The notes beneath the pieces were generated by a model. It was not told where the DNA came from. It saw only the letters and a list, made by a program, of their open reading frames with translations, and searched no databases. The position numbers were made by a program, and so were the translations under genes. Of a stretch of 48,084 nt of DNA, positions 1 through 6,164 are shown one piece after another. Source of the stretch: JAXLVB01 sp046329195 (GTDB taxonomy: Bacteria > Bacteroidota > Bacteroidia > Cytophagales > Spirosomataceae); the NCBI GenBank assembly GCA_046329195.1, contig JAXLVB010000004.1:1-48084 (forward strand), read 5' to 3'. Each line of letters opens with the position of its first letter. Position 1 is the first letter of the stretch.

Positions 1-1
1 C

Positions 2-253
2 TATAAAGAAGAAGATATTTCCAAAGTTTCTGAATCAGCTATTCAAAAACTGCTTTTTGAGGTTGAAAATGTGCCTTTTCCCACACCTAATAATTACAAA
101 TTCAAATTCATTGACCTATTTGCTGGAATTGGCGGATTTAGAATTGCATTGCAGAACGTAGGAGGTAAATGCGTTTTCACAAGTGAATGGGATAAAGAAG
201 CACAAAAGACATATCGGGCGAATTTTGGTAAAATGCTTACACAAGCTAATTAG
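2..253 (+). pseudogene. DNA cytosine-C5 methyltransferase, N-terminal fragment
   Basis: The reading frame is open to the left edge of the window, so the true start lies outside; GTG at 71 is only an internal start. The protein contains the S-adenosylmethionine-binding motif I of C5 methyltransferases (FIDLFAGIGGFRIAL) and motif II (SEWDKEAQKTYRANFG), then ends after seven more residues at a TAA/TAG region. The PCQ catalytic loop (motif IV), the ENV motif, the target-recognition domain and motifs IX-X are all missing, whereas family members are normally above 300 residues. It therefore cannot be an active methyltransferase. An HNH nuclease gene begins 8 bp after the stop and a restriction-endonuclease remnant lies about 1 kb further, which suggests the 3' part was lost in a rearrangement of a restriction-modification locus. 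Recognition of the motifs is secure; the deletion scenario is inference. Confidence 0.8.
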
Positions 254-261
254 GATTAATC

Positions 262-1029
262 ATGCGCTCTAATGTTTGGAAACGAGAAGAACTAATAGTT
301 GCGTTAAATTTATATTGGAAAGTCCCATATAATAAGATTAGTGGGAGTTCAAATTCTCTTATCAAAGATGTTGCTCAAATTATTGGAAGAACACCTGCTG
401 CCCTTGCCTATAAGTTGATGAACTTTACTAGCCTTGATTCTGAAAGACAATTTAAAGGAAATAAAGGAAAATCAGGGATAGGTAAATTAGATTTAATTAT
501 TTGGAATGAATATCTTAATGAATGGGAAAAACTTGCGGGTGATAGTGCGGAAATTTTGTCTCATTATGCCAATAAGGATAAAGGATATAGCACCTCATTA
601 GAAGATGAAATATTATATACTGGCTTTGAAAAAGAAAGAATTGTAAGGACGAGAATAAATCAAGCTGATTTTAGAGCAAGAATTTTGGCTTCGTATAACG
701 AGAAGTGTTGTATTACAGGTATTGATATTCCAACTCTACTCGTTGCAAGCCATATAATTCCATGGTCTAAAAATCACAATGAACGTCTAAATCCCAAAAA
801 TGGCTTATGTCTAAACTCTATTCATGATAAGGCTTTTGACAAAGGTCTTATTACAATTGATGAGAATTTTTGTGTGAAATTATCACCGATAATCCTAAAA
901 AATCATAAAGATCCTTCGATACAAAACTTTTTTATAAGATATTGTAATCAGAAAATCACCCTCCCAGATAGATACATTCCGGATGTAAACTTTTTAGATT
1001 GGCATTATCATAACATTTTTCAAAAATGA
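262..1029 (+). CDS. HNH endonuclease (restriction-type)
   Basis: This 255-residue protein has a C-terminal HNH nuclease domain: a double cysteine start (EKCCITG, about residues 149-155), then SHIIPW carrying the first His, an LNPKNGLCLN segment carrying the Asn, and IHDKAFD carrying the last His. This arrangement is that of the PF13391-like HNH endonucleases found in restriction and modification-dependent nucleases. The N-terminal 130 residues are not recognised; they may bind DNA. No signal peptide or membrane segment is seen, so it is cytoplasmic. It starts at ATG 262, directly after the truncated methyltransferase, and looks intact. Because its presumed partner methyltransferase is broken, an active restriction enzyme with an unprotected site would be harmful, so it probably has a different recognition site, is modification-dependent, or is silent. 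Base composition is AT-rich compared with genes after 1.9 kb. Confidence 0.8.
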   Translation: MRSNVWKREELIVALNLYWKVPYNKISGSSNSLIKDVAQIIGRTPAALAYKLMNFTSLDSERQFKGNKGKSGIGKLDLIIWNEYLNEWEKLAGDSAEILSHYANKDKGYSTSLEDEILYTGFEKERIVRTRINQADFRARILASYNEKCCITGIDIPTLLVASHIIPWSKNHNERLNPKNGLCLNSIHDKAFDKGLITIDENFCVKLSPIILKNHKDPSIQNFFIRYCNQKITLPDRYIPDVNFLDWHYHNIFQK

Positions 1030-1033
1030 TTTT

Positions 1034-1267
1034 ATGTACTTCATTACAGTTCTATATGGAAGTGATTCTGTAAGAAAATTTTATAACCGTGAAATTTTTG
1101 AAGAATCAGAATTGGCATTGACTCTGAAATATTATGAATTTAAAACAAAAGCAGAATTAGAGGCTTTTATTTATGGATTGGAGGAAGCTAAGGGTTGGTA
1201 TGAGTTAATTTATTTTAAAAATGAGAAATTACAACCATTTAGTCTATTGTCAGTAGCGGAGTCTTAA
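1034..1267 (+). CDS. Hypothetical protein, 77 residues
   Basis: I do not recognise this short protein. It begins at ATG 1034, four bases after the HNH gene stop, and would be translated with it. It is acidic and rich in aromatic residues (Tyr/Phe), with a predicted helical middle (KAELEAFIYGLEEAKGWYE), and has no signal peptide, membrane segment or cysteine pair. Its 3' end overlaps the open frame of the restriction-endonuclease remnant that follows. It could be a small accessory protein of the HNH nuclease or cargo brought in together with it. It could also be a non-functional reading frame created at a rearrangement junction. Confidence 0.5.
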   Translation: MYFITVLYGSDSVRKFYNREIFEESELALTLKYYEFKTKAELEAFIYGLEEAKGWYELIYFKNEKLQPFSLLSVAES

Positions 1268-1797
1268 AAGATTCAAAACCGTCAGATTATATATCTCAAT
1301 ATTGGGAAAAATACACCAAGCATGGCGAAAACAACAATAATCTTAATGGTAAAATCTTTGAGTACGTTTTAGCCACATTATTTGTTCGAGAAGGTATTTT
1401 ACCAATTTACATGAGTGCTAAAGTAGCGTTTGTGCCCAATGTCATTTATGATTTAATGTTTTATACAGCCGAAAGAGGTCCAATTTGTATAAGTGCAAAA
1501 ACAAGTTTAAGAGAACGATACAAACAGGCAGATTTAGAAGCAATAGCTTTAAAATATGTCCATAGAAAAGCCTTGAGTTACTTGGTAACTCTCGAAGAAA
1601 GAGAAGCGAAAGGTGTAAAACAAAAAATAAAAACTGGAGATGTAATTGGGCTTGATAATGTAGTTGTTGCTACAAATTCCGAATTTGATGACCTGATAAA
1701 TGAATTGAAAGAATTTCAGTTCTCAGAGCCACCTATTGTTAAAGTGATAGAATCAAATCAGATAATTACTGCTGAAAAGGTTGCCAATTTGAAGTAA
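1243..1797 (+). pseudogene. Type II restriction endonuclease, N-terminally truncated
   Basis: The frame is open from 1243 (after a TAG at 1240) to 1797, but no ATG, GTG or TTG precedes residue 57; the first ATG is at 1411, giving 128 residues. The sequence upstream of that ATG is clearly protein-like and continuous with the rest (for example LNGKIFEYVLATLFVREGI), so the gene once started further upstream. The core has an FVPNVIYDLMFY strand with an Asp, followed by ICISAKTSLRERYKQADLEA. This is the D...(S/E)xK pattern of PD-(D/E)XK restriction endonucleases, and the KTSLRERYKQADLEA segment is one I associate with type II enzymes paired with C5 methyltransferases. The likely partner is the methyltransferase fragment at the left edge. 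Loss of the beginning of this gene and the end of the methyltransferase gene fits a single replacement event. Confidence 0.6.
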
Positions 1798-1825
1798 ATA
1801 TTACTCCTCCCATTTTCTAACCCAT

Positions 1826-1863
1826 AAAAAAAGAGAGCCTGTTCTAAACCGACTCTCTTTTTT
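1826..1863. terminator. Bidirectional intrinsic terminator
   Basis: A run of seven A, the arm GAGAG (1833-1837), a 15-nt loop, the arm CTCTC (1853-1857) and six T form a symmetric A-tract/stem/T-tract hairpin. It lies between the end of the restriction remnant (plus) and the end of the cyclophilin gene (minus), so it can serve both convergent transcripts. Confidence 0.7.
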
Positions 1864-1881
1864 GCATGGGTGTCAATAAGC

Positions 1882-2331
1882 TTAAGCCGCCGGTTCGTCA
1901 CCGACGATGGTTACTTTCAGTATTTTATCGCCTTGCTGAATGGCATCTACAATATCTAAGCCTTCAACCACTTTGCCAAAACAAGTATGACGACGGTCAA
2001 GGTGAGTTGTATTTTGGCGGTTGTGGCAAATAAAAAATTGACTACCACCCGTATTAGGACCTCGATGTGCCATCGAAAGCACGCCACGGTCATGGTATTG
2101 CTTGTCGGCACTGGTTTCGCACGGAATCGAATACCCTGGCCCGCCAGCACCTGTACCCGTAGGGTCACCGCCTTGAATGACAAAGCCAGGAATCACTCGG
2201 TGAAACTTTAGTCCATCATAAAATCCTGACTTTGAAAGTTTTACAAAATTTTGAACCGTAATGGGGGTTTCTTTTTCGTACAACTCAATGGTTAGTGTAC
2301 CCCGCTCGGTTTCCATAATTGCTTGTAGCAT
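1882..2331 (-). CDS. Peptidyl-prolyl cis-trans isomerase, cyclophilin type
   Basis: This 149-residue single-domain cyclophilin catalyses cis-trans isomerisation of Xaa-Pro bonds and assists protein folding. The active-site signature FHRVIPGFVIQGGDP (residues 43-57, including the catalytic Arg45) is complete, followed by the GTGAGGPGY loop, SMAH, GSQFFI and the HTCFGKVVEG segment. There is no signal peptide, so it should be cytoplasmic. Length is normal for short bacterial cyclophilins. The start used is ATG at 2331; an in-frame ATG five codons later (METERG) is equally possible. The gene is monocistronic, convergent with the restriction remnant and divergent from the S46 peptidase gene. Confidence 0.93.
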   Translation of the reverse strand: MLQAIMETERGTLTIELYEKETPITVQNFVKLSKSGFYDGLKFHRVIPGFVIQGGDPTGTGAGGPGYSIPCETSADKQYHDRGVLSMAHRGPNTGGSQFFICHNRQNTTHLDRRHTCFGKVVEGLDIVDAIQQGDKILKVTIVGDEPAA

Positions 2332-2397
2332 AATGATGTTTGATTGGTTTTTGTCGTAAATTTAGGCAGAATCTAATCATGTATCCATGAAGTGAGC

Positions 2398-2429
2398 CTT
2401 AACAAAATTTTGGAGCTCGCTTAACAAAA
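2398..2429. repeat. 10-bp direct repeat upstream of the S46 peptidase gene
   Basis: CTTAACAAAA occurs at 2398-2407 and again at 2420-2429, a period of 22 bp (about two helical turns). It lies in the 109-bp divergent region between the cyclophilin and peptidase genes, only 12 bp before the peptidase start. It may be a binding site or part of the leader; no clear TAnnTTTG box is visible here. Confidence 0.3.
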
Positions 2430-2440
2430 CCACAAATCCT

Positions 2441-4528
2441 ATGAATTTGAAACGAAAATGCTTCTTGTTCAGCATGGCTATTGTGTTGGGAACCTCCCCA
2501 CTATTGGCCCAGAACTTGATGAATCCCGACACGGTGAAGGCAGGGATGTACGACAACGGCAAGATGTGGACGTTTGACTTTCCTCCCAGCGACTTTTTCA
2601 AGAAAACCTATCAATTTGAAGCCGATAAGCAATGGTTTGAGTACGTACAAAAAGCCGCCCTTCGGTTTGCTACGTATTGCTCGTGTTCGTTTGTGTCGCC
2701 CAACGGCTTGGTCATGACCAATCACCACTGCGCACGGGAGTCGGGAGTAACAGCTCAAAACCCAGGCGAAAACCTCATGGAAAATGGTTTTTATGCCAAA
2801 ACACTCGCCGACGAGCGCAAAGTTCCAGGCTTGTTTGTGGACCAGCTTCAATCTATCGAAGACATCACCGACCGAGTTCAAAAAGCCATGTTGGCCGGTA
2901 CGTCAGACCCCGACAAGGTGCGTAAGCGTGACTCCGAACTCGCCGCCATTCGGAACGAATACAAGCAAAAAGACGGCTGGAAAGGACTGGAGTTAGAAAC
3001 CAAGATTTTTTACAACGGGGGCAAATATGCGTTGTATGGCTTCAAGCGCTACAAAGACGTTCGGTTGGTGTTTATGCCAGAGTTACAGTTAGGCTACTTT
3101 GGCGGTGACCCCGACAATTTCACCTACCCTCGTTATAACCTCGACTGCTCGTTTTTCAGAGTGTACGATGATGCTGGCAAGCCACTTAAAACCGACTACT
3201 ACTTCAAATTCAACACCAACGGCGTAAAAGAAAATGAGCCTGTATTTGTGGTAGGCAACCCAGGTACTACTCGCCGAGGGTTCACGTCGTCGGACCACGA
3301 ATACCTCCGTGACTTAGTACCCATGCAGTTAAAACAACTCAAGACCATGTCGCTGGCGCTACAAGAGTATAACAAAACCCTCAAGAGCGATAGCTTGACC
3401 AATGAGATTTTTGGAATAGAAAACAGCTACAAGGCGATTTCGGGACAGTTAGAAGCGCTCAACAACAGTTACTTGATGGCTCGCCGTAAGGCATTTGAAA
3501 ATGATTTCAAAACGGCTGTTCGAAACAACCCAACCTTGCGGCAAGATTATGCTATTTGGGATGAGTTGAGCCTTTTGAACCAAACTCGCAAAAAATACAT
3601 CAAAGACTTGAATTTGATGAATGTGGGACCTGTCAACGAAGGATTCGGTATAGCTGCTCAGATTGCGACGGCAACCGCTTCTAAAAACGGCGGGGGACTT
3701 GTAGGTGCCGGCAAAGGTAACGATGCCCTTGTCAATGCCAAAACGCCCGAAAAACGAGATTTAGAAGAACTCATGCTGGCTGCCCACCTCGAAAGCGTAG
3801 CGGCCTTTCTAAGCCCCGATGACCCCTATTTGCAAGCAGCACTCAAAGGCAAATCGCCTAAAGAAGCCGCTGCCGAAATCATCAAAACAACTCGGGTGTA
3901 CGATAGAGCAGGCCGTCAAGAATTGTTAGAAAAAGGCGGCAGCGACCCCTTGGTAGATTTGGCACGCATCGCCCTCCCCCGTGCTGCCGAGGCCAGCAGT
4001 AAATTTGGTGAAGTAAACCCCAAAATCACTTCGATTCGAGCCAAAATGGGCAAAATGCTATTTGATGTATATGGCACGAATATCCCGCCAGATGCTACGT
4101 TCTCGCTCCGTATCAACGACGGTGTCGTCAAAGGTTTTGAATACAACGGTACGCTGGCTCCTTACAAAACGCACTTTGCAGGGATGTACGAGCGGTATTA
4201 TTCTTTTGATGGTAAGTTTCCGTGGTCGTTGCCTGAGCGCTGGAAAAACCCACCCGCCGATTTACTCAAAGCTCCCTTTAACTTCGTGACTACCAACGAC
4301 ATCATCGGTGGTAACTCGGGCAGTCCCATGATTAACAAAAACAAAGAAGCTGTTGGATTAATATTTGACGGCAACATGGAAAGCCTCGCTGGCTCCTATA
4401 TTTATGAGCCCTCTAAAAACCGAGCCGTAGGCGTACACACAGGCGGTATGGTAGCAGCCATGCGCTACATCTACAAAGCCGACCGATTGGTCAAAGAGTT
4501 GGAAGGTACTGATACCAAAACAAAGTAA
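2441..4528 (+). CDS. S46 family serine peptidase (dipeptidyl-peptidase 7/11 type)
   Basis: This 695-residue exported peptidase would remove dipeptides from the N-termini of peptides in the periplasm or at the outer membrane. Residues 1-23 form a signal peptide ending LLAQ. The chymotrypsin-like catalytic His lies in LVMTNHHC (about residue 96) and the nucleophile in the GGNSGSP motif (Ser about 626), followed by the family's FDGNMESL segment. Length (about 700) is typical of S46. The residue that sets acidic versus hydrophobic P1 preference in DPP11/DPP7 cannot be placed safely, because the C-terminal segment (AVGVHTGGMVAAMRY) differs from the VDIRY-type sequence of characterised enzymes, so I leave specificity open. 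The enzyme suits an organism living on peptides. It is followed by a strong terminator, so the gene is probably transcribed alone. Confidence 0.93.
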   Translation: MNLKRKCFLFSMAIVLGTSPLLAQNLMNPDTVKAGMYDNGKMWTFDFPPSDFFKKTYQFEADKQWFEYVQKAALRFATYCSCSFVSPNGLVMTNHHCARESGVTAQNPGENLMENGFYAKTLADERKVPGLFVDQLQSIEDITDRVQKAMLAGTSDPDKVRKRDSELAAIRNEYKQKDGWKGLELETKIFYNGGKYALYGFKRYKDVRLVFMPELQLGYFGGDPDNFTYPRYNLDCSFFRVYDDAGKPLKTDYYFKFNTNGVKENEPVFVVGNPGTTRRGFTSSDHEYLRDLVPMQLKQLKTMSLALQEYNKTLKSDSLTNEIFGIENSYKAISGQLEALNNSYLMARRKAFENDFKTAVRNNPTLRQDYAIWDELSLLNQTRKKYIKDLNLMNVGPVNEGFGIAAQIATATASKNGGGLVGAGKGNDALVNAKTPEKRDLEELMLAAHLESVAAFLSPDDPYLQAALKGKSPKEAAAEIIKTTRVYDRAGRQELLEKGGSDPLVDLARIALPRAAEASSKFGEVNPKITSIRAKMGKMLFDVYGTNIPPDATFSLRINDGVVKGFEYNGTLAPYKTHFAGMYERYYSFDGKFPWSLPERWKNPPADLLKAPFNFVTTNDIIGGNSGSPMINKNKEAVGLIFDGNMESLAGSYIYEPSKNRAVGVHTGGMVAAMRYIYKADRLVKELEGTDTKTK

Positions 4529-4550
4529 CTATTGCTTTTGATTATCCATG

Positions 4551-4587
4551 AAGCCTTGCTGGGGAATCCAGCAAGGCTTTTCTTTTT
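4551..4587 (+). terminator. Rho-independent terminator of the S46 peptidase gene
   Basis: A perfect 12-bp stem, AAGCCTTGCTGG (4551-4562) with CCAGCAAGGCTT (4568-4579), a 5-nt loop and a following T-rich tract lie 23 bp after the stop codon. Confidence 0.9.
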
Positions 4588-4619
4588 CTGCCTGACAATT
4601 CATTGAAAATCAAAGTATT

Positions 4620-4649
4620 TTTGGATTTTATGAAAAAACGCTAACTTTG
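4620..4649 (+). promoter_or_regulatory. Bacteroidota-type promoter for the thioredoxin gene
   Basis: TTTG at 4620-4623 and TAACTTTG at 4642-4649, separated by 18 bp, match the -33/-7 elements of the Bacteroidota housekeeping sigma factor (consensus TTTG...TAnnTTTG). Transcription would start near 4655, leaving a leader of about 50 nt before the ATG at 4706. Confidence 0.6.
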
Positions 4650-4705
4650 TTTGTGGTGAACTAATCTGGCGAGATATTTGTAACTGTATTGAAAAAATAA
4701 TTTCC

Positions 4706-5338
4706 ATGAAAAGGATTCTTCTCTTCGGTTTTATGGCGATTTCGTTGACTGTGTTGGGTCAAGAAACGCACAACGCCGCTGGAGCACAAGTACAAAGTGC
4801 ACAGCCTCAACCGCAACCACAAGTTGCAATGCCTGAAGGTAAAATCAACTGGCTTTCGTTTGAAGAAGCCTATGCCCTATGGCAAAAAGAACCCAACAAA
4901 AAGTTTGTGATTGACATGTACACCGACTGGTGTGGGTGGTGTAAAGTGATGGAAAAAAATACCTTCACGAATCCTGTAGTGGCCGATTTTATCAACAAGT
5001 ACTATTATCCGGTCAAGTTTAATGCCGAACAACGCAAAGATGTAGTCATTGGAGGACAAAAATACGGTTTTGTAGCACAAGGCGATGGCGGCACGCATTC
5101 GCTGGCCGTTGCATTGATGAACAACCAGTTGTCGTATCCGACTACGGTATTTTTAGATGAAAACATGCGGATTATCCAACCCGTACCTGGCTATATGGAT
5201 GCCTTAGCTTTTCATCAGCTTACTACGTACTTCTTTAGCAATTTTCATAAAGTAGAACCTTTTGATAAGTACAAAGCAGGAACGTATGTGAAGCTATATG
5301 GCGAACCTGTAAAAGTATCACAAACTGGTGGTAATTAA
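4706..5338 (+). CDS. Secreted thioredoxin-fold protein (WCGWC active site)
   Basis: This 210-residue thiol-disulfide protein starts with a signal peptide (residues 1-19, MKRILLFGFMAISLTVLGQ) and a Gln/Pro-rich linker (about 30-42). A thioredoxin-like domain follows, with active-site cysteines 76 and 79 in the sequence DWCGWCKVMEK. The pattern VIDMYTDWCGWCK followed by TFTNPVVADFINKYYYPVKFNAE is that of the Thioredoxin_7/DUF255-like group, which includes DsbD C-terminal-type domains. The cis-Pro region is probably SYPTTVFLDE. It is expected to act in the periplasm in disulfide reduction or thiol repair; the partner is not visible nearby. The gene has its own promoter and a strong terminator. 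Confidence 0.9.
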   Translation: MKRILLFGFMAISLTVLGQETHNAAGAQVQSAQPQPQPQVAMPEGKINWLSFEEAYALWQKEPNKKFVIDMYTDWCGWCKVMEKNTFTNPVVADFINKYYYPVKFNAEQRKDVVIGGQKYGFVAQGDGGTHSLAVALMNNQLSYPTTVFLDENMRIIQPVPGYMDALAFHQLTTYFFSNFHKVEPFDKYKAGTYVKLYGEPVKVSQTGGN

Positions 5339-5355
5339 TGAGTTATCCATTAGTT

Positions 5356-5398
5356 AAAAAAAAAAGGAATGGAGGCCGACGGCCTCCATTCCTTTTTT
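5356..5398. terminator. Strong bidirectional terminator
   Basis: An A-tract, the arm GGAATGGAGGCC (5366-5377), the loop GAC, the arm GGCCTCCATTCC (5381-5392) and a T-tract form a perfect 12-bp stem. It serves the thioredoxin gene (plus) and can also stop transcription arriving from gmhA (minus). Confidence 0.9.
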
Positions 5399-5419
5399 GG
5401 TTAGTGCTATGAAATGATG

Positions 5420-5480
5420 CTCCGTTGGAGTGTTCATCCCCAACGGAGTTTTATCGTATAGCTTGGGGTTGTTCCCCAAG
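5420..5480. repeat. Two adjacent palindromes (REP-like)
   Basis: CTCCGTTGG (5420-5428) pairs with CCAACGGAG (5440-5448), and CTTGGGG (5462-5468) pairs with CCCCAAG (5474-5480). They sit after a complete terminator in the convergent gap, where neither gene needs another one. Two GC-rich hairpins in tandem with a short AT-rich spacer resemble REP/BIME-type intergenic repeats. No second copy of these exact sequences was seen in this window, so membership of a genomic repeat family is inference. Confidence 0.5.
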
Positions 5481-5510
5481 AACAATATATTTACAGAACT
5501 ACTCCCTTTT

Positions 5511-6089
5511 TTATAAGGTCATTTTTTCAATCAACAAAATCAAAATATGAATAACCTTAATGTGGATTTCTTGGATGCGGTCGGCATAACCAAAGTGAGG
5601 TACTCTGATTTCGACATCGGCTTGACCGGCTAGTTTGCCGCCATTTTTTCCTGACAATAAAACTACTTTCATGCCTTTGGTCTTGGCTGCTTCTACGGCC
5701 CGAATGATATTGCCCGAATTACCGCTGGTACTAATACCCAGCAACACATCTCCTGACTGACCGAGCCCTTCTACAAATCGAGAAAAAATAAACTCAAAAC
5801 CATAGTCATTACCCACGCAGCTGATGTGGCTTGGGTCTGAAACCGCTATGGCAGGTAGAGCCTTCCGTTCGTCTCGGTACCGCCCCGATAGCTCTTCGGC
5901 AAAGTGCATGGCATCGCAGTGTGAGCCTCCGTTGCCGCATGAGATAATTTTATGACCATTCTGAATGGCAGTAGCCATCAGGACAGCGGCAGCTTCGATG
6001 TTGGCTACATGAACGGGGTCTGCCAAAAAAGCCTCTAATACTCGCTGTGCTTCAGTAAGTTCTTGGAAAATAGTGGATTGATAATTCAT
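5511..6089 (-). CDS. gmhA: Phosphoheptose isomerase (sedoheptulose 7-phosphate isomerase)
   Basis: GmhA converts sedoheptulose 7-phosphate to D-glycero-D-manno-heptose 7-phosphate, the first step of ADP-heptose synthesis for lipopolysaccharide or other heptose glycans. The 192-residue protein follows the Escherichia coli enzyme closely: SCGNGGSHCDAMHFAEELSG, AISDxSHISCVGNDYGF, LLGISTSGNSGNI, and the C-terminal RVPHFGYADRIQEIHIKVIH that supplies catalytic and metal-binding His and Gln residues. I chose the ATG at 6089 because family members begin just there (MNYQST...); the frame also offers a start at 6119. It is a cytoplasmic SIS-domain tetramer in the family. No other ADP-heptose genes are adjacent. 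It may share a transcript with the outer-membrane barrel gene upstream on the same strand (75 bp gap). Confidence 0.93.
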   Translation of the reverse strand: MNYQSTIFQELTEAQRVLEAFLADPVHVANIEAAAVLMATAIQNGHKIISCGNGGSHCDAMHFAEELSGRYRDERKALPAIAVSDPSHISCVGNDYGFEFIFSRFVEGLGQSGDVLLGISTSGNSGNIIRAVEAAKTKGMKVVLLSGKNGGKLAGQADVEIRVPHFGYADRIQEIHIKVIHILILLIEKMTL

Positions 6090-6164
6090 TTTATCGTGAC
6101 TTTCTAAACTATAAAACACCCATACCTATCAACAGGTGTTTATAGTAATTACATGGAGGTAAAA

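Noticed and set aside
2..1797. An intact defence island at the left edge.
   Set aside because: The methyltransferase lacks its catalytic motifs and the restriction enzyme lacks a start; only the HNH gene looks complete, so no full system is present in the window.
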